Of a stretch of DNA of 64,000 nt, positions 24,668-35,375 are shown piece after piece. The notes beneath the pieces were generated by a model, which was not told the DNA's origin, did not search any database, and saw only the letters and a list, made by a program, of their open reading frames with translations. The stretch is from the NCBI RefSeq assembly GCF_021603585.1, contig NZ_BQHI01000022.1, forward strand, positions 30,121-94,120. The letters run 5' to 3'. Position 1 is the stretch's first letter. Every line of letters begins with the position of its first letter. Origin of the DNA: Pseudomonas sputi (lineage in GTDB: Bacteria; Pseudomonadota; Gammaproteobacteria; Pseudomonadales; Pseudomonadaceae). The position numbers were made by a program, and so were the translations under genes.

Positions 24668-27618
24668 CACTCGGCATCCAGATGCATTTGCGTTACCACC
24701 CGGCCGTCGCTTTCTGCTTCGCCGAGGTTGGCGTCAATGAAGTACACGCGATCGTCGGCCAGTTGGCCCTTGTCCACCAGATAGTCCTTGATGCTGCTGG
24801 CACGGTCCTGACCGAGCTGGCGCAGCAGCACGTCGCTGGAACTCCAGAACTTGATCACGTCCGCACGCATTTTCGCCGTGCGTTCTTCCTTGCCCAGATC
24901 CTTCCATTCGGCCGGTGGCTGGGTTTTCAGACGCGTGCGGTAAATGCCTTCAAGCAAGGGACCTTTTTCGCCCTCCGGCACCTCAATCAACGAGGCCTGA
25001 GCCGGTACCTTGTCGCCACGTCGCTGGAGCATCTTGTAGTAGTTGTACTGGTATTCACGTTCCAGGCGTTGTTCGGCGAGCAACGGGCCGTCGCTGCTTT
25101 TTGCCGCAGTGCCTTCGATTTCCAGGCGCAGGGCCGGACGCTCCTTCAGCGCTTGCGACAGTTTCACCAGCGCCGCTTCGGCGTCTTTGCTCAGGTCGCT
25201 GGAACCTGGTGCAAAGGACACGGTGCCGAGGTCTTCGGAGCCGCCACCGCTGACCAGACCGCCAATCAGTTTGAACGGTGCGGCGGCAGCCTTGACGATC
25301 AGGTTGCGCAGGGTTTGCCAGACGATCGGCATCACGCTGAATTGCGGGTTGTTCAGGTCGCCGGTCACCGGCAGCTCGATGGAAATCTTGCCGTCGACGT
25401 CCTTGAGCAGGGCGATCGCCAGTTTCAGCGGCAGGCTCACGGCATCCGGGCTGTCGACTTTCTCACCCAGTTGCAGCTGTTCGACCACCACTTTGTTCTC
25501 GGCCTTGAGCTGGCCTTTGGTGATCAGGTAATGCAGGTCGAGGTTGAGCCGGCCCTTGCGGATCCGGTAGCCGGCGAACTTGCCGGAGTAGGGCGTCAGG
25601 GTGGTCAGCTCGACTCGTTTGAAGCTGGTGGCGATGTCAAGACTGGCCATCGGGTCGAACGGATTGACTGCGCCCTTGATGGTCACCGGCGCATAGCGGT
25701 CGACCTTGCCCTTGATGTCGACGCTGGCCGGTTTCGCCTGACGGCTGTCGATGGTGCCGATCTGGCCGTTGAGCTGCTGAACGGCGGTGGCGAAGTTCGG
25801 GGTCAGGCTGAAGTCGGCGAAGTTGGCCGAGCCGTCGTTGATCGCGATGCCACCGATGTGAATGCCCAGCGGTTTGTCCTGGCTCGCCGGTTTCGTCGCG
25901 GCGGTCTTAGTCCCGGAATCGGCCGGCTGCGGGATCAGCAGGTCGTCGATGTTGGTGGTGCGGTCATCGTTGATCATGAATCGTGCATACGGCTGGAACA
26001 GGTTGACCCTGTCGATCGACAGGCTGTCGCCGTGCTGATAGTTCAGGCCTTCGACCACCACTTGCTGCCACTTGAGGAAGTCGCGGGTTTTCAGAGTGTC
26101 GAGGGTATGCAACTGATCGATCTGAGCACGACCGGTGACGCTGAGGGCCAGCGGGTCAGTGCTTTTCAGGTTCACTTTCAGGTCGCTGCCGAGCATGCCG
26201 CTGCGCAATTCAAGGCGAATGAACGGATTGATGTAGGACTGCGCGACCCGCAGGTCGATGTCCTGGGTTTTCACGTTGAGCTGTGCGGTGACCGGGGCCA
26301 GGTTGACCACGCCGTCGGCGCTGATCTTGCCTTGCTTGCCCAGGCCGGTGTCGAGCCTGAGGTTGAAGGGCGAGCCGTTGAGGCTGTCGAAATTTTGCAG
26401 GTCGACGTTCAGCGGCGTGACATCCAGGGTGACTTCCGGCTTCGCCGAGCGATCGGCCAGATGCACTTTGTAGTCACGCAGTTGCACGTCCTTGACCAAC
26501 ACTTGCCAGGGCTTGCTTGGTGCGGTGGGCTCCGGCTTCGGCGAGTCTGCGGCGGCCGGGGTGTCTTTCGGTTCCGCCGCAGCCTTGGCGGCAGGTTTGG
26601 ACGGCTGACTGGCGAACAGTTTTTGCCAGTCCAGTTGTCCGTCCGCTTCCAGTGCTGCCCAGGTTTCCAGTTTCTGGCTGCGGATCTTGCCGATCACCAC
26701 TTGCTGTTTGGCCAGGTCCACCGTGGTGTCGCTGACGTCGAGGCGTTCAAGCTTCGCCAGTGGACGTCCGTCCGGCGCCTTGATGGCGAACGGCGCGATG
26801 TTGACCGCCACGTTGCTCAGCAGTAATTCGGTTTCCTTGGACAGGTTGAGCTTGTAGTCGGTACTCAGGCTGACGACGCCGTTTTCCAGCACCAACGGCA
26901 CGGCGTCGCGTACGTAGGGCCAGAAGGCTTTCATCTTGCCATCGGTGATCTTGAGGGTGCCTTCGGAGGCGATCGGAACCAGGCTGAAGTTGCCTTTCCA
27001 GTCGATCTGCCCACCGGCCGGGCCGATCGCGACGAGGGTCATGTCGGCGTTGTCTTCGGGCAGGGTGCTGAGGTTTTTCAGCTCGAAATCGAGCTTGTCG
27101 TAAACGAATTCGATCGGCTCGCTCGGGCGCGCGTCCACGAAATGCAGGTTGCCGCCGGCCAGCTGGATCCGGTCGATGCGCAGCGGGAACGGTTTGGCGT
27201 CGGGATCGGCAGGGGTTGGTTCGCTGGCGGGGAGCTTGAACAGGCCAAGGAGGTTGAGCTGGCCGTCCTTGGCAAACAGGATCTCGGTCTTGGATTTTTC
27301 CAGTTCGATGTCGGACAGGTGCAGGGCTTTGGTCCACAGGCTGTCGAGTTGCAGGTTGGCGTATAACCGTTCGAAGCCGACCTGTTCCTTGCCCGGCTCG
27401 CCGATCACCAGACCCCACAGCGTGACTTCAAGGCTGAACGGGTTGAGTTCGATGCGTTGCAGATGCGCGGGGACCGTGGCGTAGTTGGCCAGTTGCTGGT
27501 TGGCCACCCTGAGTGCAATGCCCGGCAGGATCAGGAACCCCAGCAGGCTGTAGAGGGCCAGAGCAGTCAACAGGGCGCCAATCGCGCGAATCAATCCTTT
27601 GGGCATGTGCGGCTTCAT
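24667..27618 (-). CDS. Large AsmA-like DUF748 envelope protein with OmpA-like C-terminus
   Basis: From the ATG at 27618 the protein has 983 residues (a second possible start at 27606 removes four). One N-terminal membrane helix (GALLTALALYSLLGFLILPG) is followed by long repetitive beta-rich DUF748 modules (LQRIELNPFSLEVTLWGLVIG; LDVTPLNVDLQNFDSLNG). This is the bridge-like architecture of AsmA/TamB/YhdP proteins proposed to move phospholipid between membranes. A Pro/Ala/Lys-rich low-complexity segment lies at about residues 345-370. The C-terminal about 150 residues contain an OmpA-like fold (VSFAPGSSDLSKDAEAALVKL). It is coupled to the DUF2845 gene. The lipid-transfer role is inference from the superfamily. 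Confidence 0.88.
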   Translation of the reverse strand: MKPHMPKGLIRAIGALLTALALYSLLGFLILPGIALRVANQQLANYATVPAHLQRIELNPFSLEVTLWGLVIGEPGKEQVGFERLYANLQLDSLWTKALHLSDIELEKSKTEILFAKDGQLNLLGLFKLPASEPTPADPDAKPFPLRIDRIQLAGGNLHFVDARPSEPIEFVYDKLDFELKNLSTLPEDNADMTLVAIGPAGGQIDWKGNFSLVPIASEGTLKITDGKMKAFWPYVRDAVPLVLENGVVSLSTDYKLNLSKETELLLSNVAVNIAPFAIKAPDGRPLAKLERLDVSDTTVDLAKQQVVIGKIRSQKLETWAALEADGQLDWQKLFASQPSKPAAKAAAEPKDTPAAADSPKPEPTAPSKPWQVLVKDVQLRDYKVHLADRSAKPEVTLDVTPLNVDLQNFDSLNGSPFNLRLDTGLGKQGKISADGVVNLAPVTAQLNVKTQDIDLRVAQSYINPFIRLELRSGMLGSDLKVNLKSTDPLALSVTGRAQIDQLHTLDTLKTRDFLKWQQVVVEGLNYQHGDSLSIDRVNLFQPYARFMINDDRTTNIDDLLIPQPADSGTKTAATKPASQDKPLGIHIGGIAINDGSANFADFSLTPNFATAVQQLNGQIGTIDSRQAKPASVDIKGKVDRYAPVTIKGAVNPFDPMASLDIATSFKRVELTTLTPYSGKFAGYRIRKGRLNLDLHYLITKGQLKAENKVVVEQLQLGEKVDSPDAVSLPLKLAIALLKDVDGKISIELPVTGDLNNPQFSVMPIVWQTLRNLIVKAAAAPFKLIGGLVSGGGSEDLGTVSFAPGSSDLSKDAEAALVKLSQALKERPALRLEIEGTAAKSSDGPLLAEQRLEREYQYNYYKMLQRRGDKVPAQASLIEVPEGEKGPLLEGIYRTRLKTQPPAEWKDLGKEERTAKMRADVIKFWSSSDVLLRQLGQDRASSIKDYLVDKGQLADDRVYFIDANLGEAESDGRVVTQMHLDAE

Positions 27619-27727
27619 CTGTCTGAATCGGAGTGCCTTGGAGTATGGCACGCGATTCCGGTTCCGAAGCAAATGCCGATGCTCAGGATTGTTCAGATTT
27701 TTCCGTGGGAAATTTCCTGCACCGCTT

Positions 27728-28744
27728 TTAAAGCTGGAGGATCAGGGTCTTCAGCGGCGGTTGTTGATCCCGCGAAGGGAAGTCGGCACCTGGGGTCATC
27801 ACGCTCCATTCACGCACCGGCCGGCCGGCTTTTTCTGCGCAGCGCAGCACCTGTTCGCGCCAGTCATCCATGCTGACTTTCGCCAGGTTATTGCAGCAGA
27901 TCAGCACGCCGTTCTCGGCGGTGGTCAGCAGCGCGGGCTTGAGCAGGCTTTGATAATCGCGCAGCAGATCGACGGTGCCGAACGCGCTCTTGGCCCACGC
28001 CGGTGGGTCGAGCAGCACCAGATCGTATTGGCGCTGTTCGAGGCGTTGATAGCTCGGCAGTTTCTGCCCGCGACGCTGGCTGATCGGCAGGCCGGCCAGT
28101 TGGCGGATGGCCGGGAAGTAATCGGACTGGATGAATTCCATGCTCGGCAGGTGCGGGTTGAGCTGACCGTTCTCGCGACCGACCGCCAGATTGCCCTCGG
28201 CGAAATCCAGGTTGCACACCTCGCTTGCACCGCCAGCGGCTGCGCTGAGACCGACGCCGCAGGTGTAGGCGAACAGGTTGAGCACACGTTTACCCTTGGC
28301 GTGATCCTTGACCCAGCCGCGGGTGTTGCGCAGGTCGAGGAACAGCAGCGGATCCTGTCCGGCATGACGGCCACGTACACGATAATTCAGGCCCCATTCG
28401 TGGCCGATCAGATCGGCCAGTGCTGCGTCGTCGGCGCGGTAGACGCTGTCTTCACGGTCGATCCGCGAATTGCCACGGGAGCGGTCGTTGTAGACCAGCA
28501 GCGTTTCCAGGCCCAGGGTCTGGTTGACCATGGCGTGCAGTTGCAGCAGGTCTTCACGCGCCAGGGTCTGATGAAAGCTTTGCACCATCAGTTGCGGGCC
28601 ATAGCGGTCGATGGTCAGGCCGCCGGCGCCTTCCTGGCTGCCGTGGAACAGCCGGTAGCAGTCAGTGCCCTGGCGGTGCAGCTCGGCGAGCAGATCCTGG
28701 CGTTGGTCGAGGGCGGCGCGCAGCGCCAGGTTCAAGGAAGACAT
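27728..28744 (-). CDS. Class I SAM-dependent rRNA methyltransferase (RlmI/RlmK family)
   Basis: The 338-residue protein has a central RlmI-like region (FLDLRNTRGWVKDHAKGKRV), SAM motif I (LNLFAYTCGVGLSAA, about residues 155-170) and a motif IV-like LVLLDPPAWAKS, consistent with a 5-methylcytosine or 2-methylguanine 23S rRNA methylase. It is about 60 residues shorter than E. coli RlmI, and the N-terminal PUA part is not obvious. Exact target base is not predictable. It stands alone between the DUF748 gene and acs, all leftward. Confidence 0.85.
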   Translation of the reverse strand: MSSLNLALRAALDQRQDLLAELHRQGTDCYRLFHGSQEGAGGLTIDRYGPQLMVQSFHQTLAREDLLQLHAMVNQTLGLETLLVYNDRSRGNSRIDREDSVYRADDAALADLIGHEWGLNYRVRGRHAGQDPLLFLDLRNTRGWVKDHAKGKRVLNLFAYTCGVGLSAAAGGASEVCNLDFAEGNLAVGRENGQLNPHLPSMEFIQSDYFPAIRQLAGLPISQRRGQKLPSYQRLEQRQYDLVLLDPPAWAKSAFGTVDLLRDYQSLLKPALLTTAENGVLICCNNLAKVSMDDWREQVLRCAEKAGRPVREWSVMTPGADFPSRDQQPPLKTLILQL

Positions 28745-28798
28745 GCGGGCGCCTTGCTGGAGGGAATCGGGGCGCGGGAGTTTAGCAGCAACTTGGCG

Positions 28799-28836
28799 GC
28801 AAGCGGCGAGCTTCAGACTTGGGGCTCGCCGCTTGC
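28799..28836. repeat. Intergenic inverted repeat downstream of acs
   Basis: GCAAGCGGCGAGC and GCTCGCCGCTTGC are perfect 13-base arms around a 12-base loop. It lies 9 bases after the acs stop on the minus strand and may act as its transcription end, although no T-run follows. Similar GCAAGC-type palindromes recur in pseudomonad genomes. Confidence 0.65.
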
Positions 28837-28844
28837 AGCTGCTC

Positions 28845-30782
<1,938 letters not shown>

Positions 30783-30787
30783 GACGG

Positions 30788-30802
30788 TTCCTTATTCTTG
30801 TT
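30788..30802 (-). promoter_or_regulatory. Putative Hfq/Crc catabolite-repression (CA) motif over the acs ribosome-binding site
   Basis: The minus strand reads AACAAGAATAAGGAA immediately before CCGTCATG. It satisfies the AAnAAnAA rule for Hfq/Crc targets and includes the Shine-Dalgarno AAGGAA. Hfq with Crc bound here would block acs translation until CrcZ (36945-37313) titrates Hfq. Confidence 0.65.
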
Positions 30803-30855
30803 GTGCGACAAGGATAAAGATGCGCCGAGAGCGGTGAGGGTTCAATACCTGTAAA

Positions 30856-30884
30856 CAAACACCCCCTCATGGCGAGGGGGTGTG
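30856..30884 (-). terminator. Rho-independent terminator of pgi
   Basis: ACACCCCCTC / GAGGGGGTGT hairpin, followed by TTGTTT on the minus strand, 13 bases beyond the pgi stop codon. It separates pgi from acs transcription. Confidence 0.8.
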
Positions 30885-30896
30885 TTCAGGGCTGGA

Positions 30897-32561
30897 TCAG
30901 CCGCGGTGACGGCCGCGGAAGTAGTTGATCAGGCCTTGGGTGGACGGGTCTTCAGCAGCGGTTTCTTCGCTGCCGACCAGGCGGTTGTAGACACCCTTGC
31001 CCAGTTCCTTGCCCAGTTCCACGCCCCACTGGTCGAAGGCGTTGATGCCCCAGACCACGCTTTGCACGAAGACTTTGTGTTCGTACATCGCCACCAGTGC
31101 GCCGAGACGACGCGGGCTGATGCGCTCGACCACCAGGGTATTGCTCGGACGGTTGCCCGGGATCACCTTGTGCGGTGCCAGCTTCTGCACCTGGTCTTCG
31201 CTCACGCCCTTGTCGCGCAGTTCGGCTTCGGCTTCCGGCAGGGTCTTGCCGAGCATCAGCGCCTGGCTCTGCGACAGGCAGTTGGCGTACAGCCACTGAT
31301 GGTGGTCGGAGACCGGATTGAAGCTGACGATCGGGACGATGAAGTCGGCCGGGATCAGTTGGGTGCCCTGGTGCAGCAACTGGTGGTAAGCGTGCTGACC
31401 GTTGCAGCCGACGCCACCCCAGATCACCGGGCCGGTATCGGTCGACACTGCGGTGCCGTCCTGGCGCACGCTCTTGCCGTTGGATTCCATGTCCAGCTGT
31501 TGCAAGTGCTTGGTGATGTTACGCAGGTAGTGGTCGTACGGCAGGATCGCGTGGCTTTGTGCACCCCAGAAGTTGCCATACCACACGCCGAGCAGGGCCA
31601 GCAGCACTGGCATGTTCTGTTCGAACGGCGCGCTCTGGAAATGCTGGTCCATGGTGTAGGCACCGGACAGCAGTTCCTTGAAGTTGGACATGCCGATGGC
31701 CAGCGCGATTGGCAGGCCGATGGCCGACCACAGCGAGTAACGACCGCCGACCCAGTCCCACATCGGGAAGATGTTTTCTTCGCGGATACCGAAGGCCACG
31801 GCTGCCGCGTTGTTGCTCGAGACGGCGATGAAGTGGCGATACAGCTCGGCTTCCGAACCACCCTGGGCCAGGTACCAGGCGCGGGCGGCCTGGGCGTTTT
31901 TCAGGGTTTCGAGGGTGTTGAACGATTTCGACGAAACGATGAACAGCGTGGTCTCGGCGCGCAGCTTTTGCGTCAGCTCGTGAAATTCGCTGCCGTCGAT
32001 GTTCGCCAGGTAATGGCAACGCACGCCTTTCTGGGCGTAGGACAGCAGGGCTTCGGAGACCAGCTCGGGGCCGAGGAACGAGCCACCGATGCCGATGTTC
32101 ACCACGTCGGTGATCGGCTTCTCGGTGTAACCGCGCCACAGACCGTCGTGGATGCGGCCCACGAGATCGGTGATCTGGTTCAGCACCTTGTGAACTTCAG
32201 GCATCACGTTGACGCCGTTGACCGACAGCTTGTCGCCAACCGGGCGACGCAGGGCGGTGTGCAGCGCCGGGCGGCCTTCGGACGCGTTGACGATTTCGCC
32301 GTCGAACAGCGCCTTGATCGCGCCTTTGAGATCGACTTCATTGGCCAGACCCACCAGCAAGTTGCGGGTCTCGGCGTTGATCAGATTCTTCGAATAGTCG
32401 AGAAACAGTCCGCAGCTGCTGAGAGTGAACTGATTGAAGCGCTGCGGATCGGCGTTGAAGGCTTCGCGCATGCTGAAATCCTGCATGGCTTGGCGGTGAT
32501 CTTTCAACGCTTGCCAGGCAGGCAGAGCGGTAACGTCATGAGGAGTGCGGTAGTACGCCAT
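30897..32561 (-). CDS. pgi: Glucose-6-phosphate isomerase
   Basis: The 554-residue protein shows both PGI signatures: [15 protein letters not shown] with the sugar-binding loop near residues 145-160, and the C-terminal region [16 protein letters not shown]. It interconverts glucose-6-phosphate and fructose-6-phosphate; in pseudomonads, which use the Entner-Doudoroff route, it feeds fructose-6-phosphate back into the cycle. It is transcribed alone, ending at the hairpin at 30856-30884. Confidence 0.97.
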   Translation of the reverse strand: MAYYRTPHDVTALPAWQALKDHRQAMQDFSMREAFNADPQRFNQFTLSSCGLFLDYSKNLINAETRNLLVGLANEVDLKGAIKALFDGEIVNASEGRPALHTALRRPVGDKLSVNGVNVMPEVHKVLNQITDLVGRIHDGLWRGYTEKPITDVVNIGIGGSFLGPELVSEALLSYAQKGVRCHYLANIDGSEFHELTQKLRAETTLFIVSSKSFNTLETLKNAQAARAWYLAQGGSEAELYRHFIAVSSNNAAAVAFGIREENIFPMWDWVGGRYSLWSAIGLPIALAIGMSNFKELLSGAYTMDQHFQSAPFEQNMPVLLALLGVWYGNFWGAQSHAILPYDHYLRNITKHLQQLDMESNGKSVRQDGTAVSTDTGPVIWGGVGCNGQHAYHQLLHQGTQLIPADFIVPIVSFNPVSDHHQWLYANCLSQSQALMLGKTLPEAEAELRDKGVSEDQVQKLAPHKVIPGNRPSNTLVVERISPRRLGALVAMYEHKVFVQSVVWGINAFDQWGVELGKELGKGVYNRLVGSEETAAEDPSTQGLINYFRGRHRG

Positions 32562-32908
32562 CGCTGCGGTTTTCCTTTTTACTTGAACGGCCTTTTGAAC
32601 ACTGAAAAGACCTCCCCGCCATGTTTGGGCGAGGGGGCAACTGCGTCGACACGATTACTTTGGCGCAGGGCGAATACAGTAAACCCAGCGCCGCGATCTG
32701 TCTTGGCTTTGTCTGACCTGTTTTCGGTACTTTTTTAACATTGATAACAGACGGGGCCGACAAACGGCGGGTATTGCGAGCAGTCCCTGCTATGGGTGTC
32801 GAGTCGAACGGCGGGCAGTTTGCCCGATGGGCAGGTGCTCAGCAATACAGTCTGGAAGTGCGTGCAGACGCTGTGGGAGCGGGTTTGCTCCCACCGCGTT
32901 TGCCGGGT
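32562..32908. other. 347-base intergenic region between pgi and panC
   Basis: The region should carry the pgi promoter and contains a REP-like palindrome at 32872-32895. No convincing gene is seen on either strand. In P. aeruginosa panD lies here; no trace of its conserved sequence is found in any frame. Confidence 0.6.
32872..32895. repeat. REP-like palindrome
   Basis: TGTGGGAGCGGGTTTGCTCC plus CACC matches the GTGGGAGCGGGCTTGCTCCCAC family that is dispersed between genes in the P. fluorescens group. It lies 14 bases past the panC stop. Confidence 0.8.
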
Positions 32909-33769
32909 TCAGGCGGGGGTATCGAGATTCAGGTGCAGGTTGTCGATCAACCGGGTGGTGCCGAGGAATGCGGCGACCAGAATCACCAGATCACGATCCT
33001 GCGCCGTTGCCGGACGCAGGGTCAGCGCGTGGCGGATTTCCAGGTAGTCCGGACGCAGGCCGGCAGCTTCCAGTTGCTGGCGTTGCGCCTGGATCAGGGC
33101 AGGGAAGTCGCGCTCGCCCTGCTTGATCGACTCGGCAATGCTGCTCAGGGTGCGGTAGACCACCGGCGCCACGGCGCGCTGTTCTTCACTGAGGAAACCG
33201 TTGCGCGAGGACAGCGCCAGGCCATCGGCGGCGCGTACGGTCGGTTCGCCGATGATCTGGATCGGCATGTTCAGGTCGTGCACCAGCGCGCGGATCACCG
33301 CCAGTTGCTGGAAGTCTTTCTGGCCGAAGATCGCCAGGTCCGGCTGCACCATATTGAACAGCTTGCTGACCACCGTCGCCACGCCTTCGAAGTGCCCCGG
33401 ACGACTGGCGCCGCACAGGCCTTCGGAGAGTTGCGGCACGCTGACCCGGGTCTGTCCGGCCATGCCGTCGGGATACATTTCTTCGACGGTCGGGGCGAAC
33501 AGCAGATCGCATCCGGCTTCCAGCAGTTTTTCCTGATCCGCCGCCAGGGTGCGCGGGTATTTGTCGAGGTCTTCGCCGGCGCCGAACTGCAACGGGTTGA
33601 CGAAAATGCTCGCGACCACGAAGTCCACACGCTGGGTGGCCTTGGTGATCAGGGCGATGTGGCCGCTGTGCAGGTTGCCCATGGTCGGCACGAAGCCGAT
33701 GCGCTTGCCTTCACTGCGGGCGCGCGCCACGGCGGCGCGCAGTTCACGTACGGTTTTGACGGTGTTCAT
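32909..33769 (-). CDS. panC: Pantothenate synthetase
   Basis: The 286-residue enzyme has the nucleotide-binding [13 protein letters not shown] (residues 28-40) and the KMSKS-like LSSRNGFLS segment. It condenses pantoate with beta-alanine using ATP to give pantothenate. The start overlaps the panB stop by four bases, so panBC is a coupled pair. The usual third gene panD (beta-alanine supply) does not follow. Confidence 0.97.
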   Translation of the reverse strand: MNTVKTVRELRAAVARARSEGKRIGFVPTMGNLHSGHIALITKATQRVDFVVASIFVNPLQFGAGEDLDKYPRTLAADQEKLLEAGCDLLFAPTVEEMYPDGMAGQTRVSVPQLSEGLCGASRPGHFEGVATVVSKLFNMVQPDLAIFGQKDFQQLAVIRALVHDLNMPIQIIGEPTVRAADGLALSSRNGFLSEEQRAVAPVVYRTLSSIAESIKQGERDFPALIQAQRQQLEAAGLRPDYLEIRHALTLRPATAQDRDLVILVAAFLGTTRLIDNLHLNLDTPA

Positions 33770-34566
33770 GCAGAGAATCCGTGTTCGATCCCGGGAAAGG
33801 TGGCGGCTTTGACTTCGTTGACGTATGCCTTCAGCGCGGATTGGATGCTGTCCTGACCCTGCATGAAGTTCTTCACGAACTTCGGTACGCGGCCGCTGAT
33901 CGACAGGCCGAGCATGTCGTGCAGTACCAGCACCTGACCGTCGGTGTCGCTGCCGGCACCAATGCCGATCACCGGAATTTTTACCGCCTGGCTGATTTCA
34001 GCCGCCAGTTCGCTCGGCACGCATTCCAGTAGCAGCATGGCCGCGCCAGCCTGCTCCAGGGAGATCGCGTCGGCGCGCATCTGGCGTGCCTGGTTCTCGT
34101 TGCGACCTTGCACTTTATAACCGCCGAGAATGTTCACGGCTTGCGGGGTCAGGCCCATGTGGGCGCAAACCGGTACGCCGCGTTCGGCCAGCAGGCGGAT
34201 CGAGTCCGCCAGCCACAAGGCGCCTTCGACCTTGACCATGTGCGCACCGGCCTGCATCAGCTGAGCGCTGTTGGTCATGGTTTGTTCGAGGGTGGCGTTG
34301 GCCATGAACGGCAGGTCGGCCAGGATCAAGGCATCAGAGTTGCCGCGTTTGACGCTGGCAACGTGGTAGGCCATTTCTGCGGTGGTCACCGGCAGGGTGC
34401 TGTCGTGCCCCTGCAGGACCATGCCGAGGGAGTCGCCCACCAGCAGCACTTCGACACCGGCCTCGTTGCAGGCGTGGGCGAAGGTCGCGTCATAGCAGGT
34501 CAGCATGGTGATCTTTTCACCTTTCTGCTTGAGGCTCTGGAGCGTGGTCAGGGTGATGGCTGGCAT
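33766..34566 (-). CDS. panB: 3-methyl-2-oxobutanoate hydroxymethyltransferase
   Basis: The 266-residue TIM-barrel enzyme shows the PanB motifs [21 protein letters not shown] and the catalytic region [11 protein letters not shown] with Glu. It transfers the hydroxymethyl group from methylene-tetrahydrofolate to ketoisovalerate, giving ketopantoate. Ketoisovalerate comes from the IlvIHC pathway encoded at 57717-61000. The gene is coupled to panC and lies 320 bases upstream of the folK-side genes on the same strand. Confidence 0.97.
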   Translation of the reverse strand: MPAITLTTLQSLKQKGEKITMLTCYDATFAHACNEAGVEVLLVGDSLGMVLQGHDSTLPVTTAEMAYHVASVKRGNSDALILADLPFMANATLEQTMTNSAQLMQAGAHMVKVEGALWLADSIRLLAERGVPVCAHMGLTPQAVNILGGYKVQGRNENQARQMRADAISLEQAGAAMLLLECVPSELAAEISQAVKIPVIGIGAGSDTDGQVLVLHDMLGLSISGRVPKFVKNFMQGQDSIQSALKAYVNEVKAATFPGIEHGFSA

Positions 34567-34886
34567 GTAAGAAATCCTCGTTCAGGCGCTCTGGAAACTA
34601 CTGCGAGTAACGCGCGTGATTCGTCATCTATTCAGGCGCACGCTCTTTTGTCGTGCTTATAAGGCCTGGATTGCGCCCTTGTATGCCGGGTTGGCGGCAG
34701 CGGGACGCCTATAGTCGTGATGAGGCCTCAGGAAGTCAATTGCATGTGTTACCGCATTGTTACGAGGGGAGTGTTACCGGCGTTACTGATGCGATTCAGC
34801 GGGCCGGCGGGCCTGATCTGCGGGTTTTTTGTCCTACAGGAACGCAAAATGCGGGAGCCGGTTGGCTCCCGCATCAGCGGTGTGTG
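34567..34886. other. 320-base intergenic region between panB and folK
   Basis: Apart from the folK terminator at 34849-34874, the region presumably holds the panBC promoter. I see no gene, repeat or clear promoter boxes on either strand. Confidence 0.5.
34849..34874 (-). terminator. Terminator downstream of folK
   Basis: ATGCGGGAGCC / GGCTCCCGCAT hairpin with a 4-base loop, followed on the minus strand by TTTTGCG. It lies 13 bases past the folK stop and separates pcnB-folK from panBC. Confidence 0.75.
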
Positions 34887-35372
34887 TCAGGCGTGAGAGA
34901 GGCGTTCGAGGCCGACGAACGGGCAGGCTGCGAGAAGATCGGCAAGTGTGCGTCCATCGGCCAGACGCAGATCTTCGGGCGCCAGTTCGGCCAAAGGATA
35001 GAGAACGAACGCGCGTTCCTGCATGTGGTAATGCGGGACCTTCAGGCGCGGCTCGTCGATCAGGCGATCACCGAACAGCAGAATGTCCAGATCCAGCGTG
35101 CGCGGGCCCCAGCGTTCCAGGCGTTCGCGGCCCTGATCATTTTCGATCGCCTGCAGGGCATCGAGCAGATCCAGTGGGGCCAGCGAGCTGTCGAGTGCGG
35201 CAACCGCGTTGGTGTAACGCGGTTGGCCGGGCAGCAGTGAGTCGCTCTGATAAAACGCGGAGACCCCGACCCGTTCGGTGTCGGGCAATTGCCCCAGCGC
35301 GTCGATCGCGCTGCGCAGTTGTTCGGCCGGGTCAGCCAGGTTGCTGCCCATGCCGATGTAGATGCGTTCCAT
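34887..35372 (-). CDS. folK: 7,8-dihydro-6-hydroxymethylpterin pyrophosphokinase
   Basis: The 161-residue enzyme begins ERIYIGMGSNLADP and contains the HPPK signature WGPRTLDLDILLFGD with the metal-binding aspartates. It transfers pyrophosphate from ATP to hydroxymethylpterin in folate synthesis. Three bases separate it from the pcnB stop, so the two are co-transcribed as in many gammaproteobacteria. Confidence 0.96.
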   Translation of the reverse strand: MERIYIGMGSNLADPAEQLRSAIDALGQLPDTERVGVSAFYQSDSLLPGQPRYTNAVAALDSSLAPLDLLDALQAIENDQGRERLERWGPRTLDLDILLFGDRLIDEPRLKVPHYHMQERAFVLYPLAELAPEDLRLADGRTLADLLAACPFVGLERLSHA

Positions 35373-35375
35373 GCC

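Noticed and set aside
24643-26826. 727-codon open frame on the plus strand
   Set aside because: It lies entirely opposite the DUF748 gene, has Gln/Arg/Val-rich non-protein-like composition, no ribosome site and no recognisable domain. High GC content keeps the antisense frame open.
30882-32738. 618-codon plus-strand frame
   Set aside because: It is antisense to pgi and has no domain or start signal.
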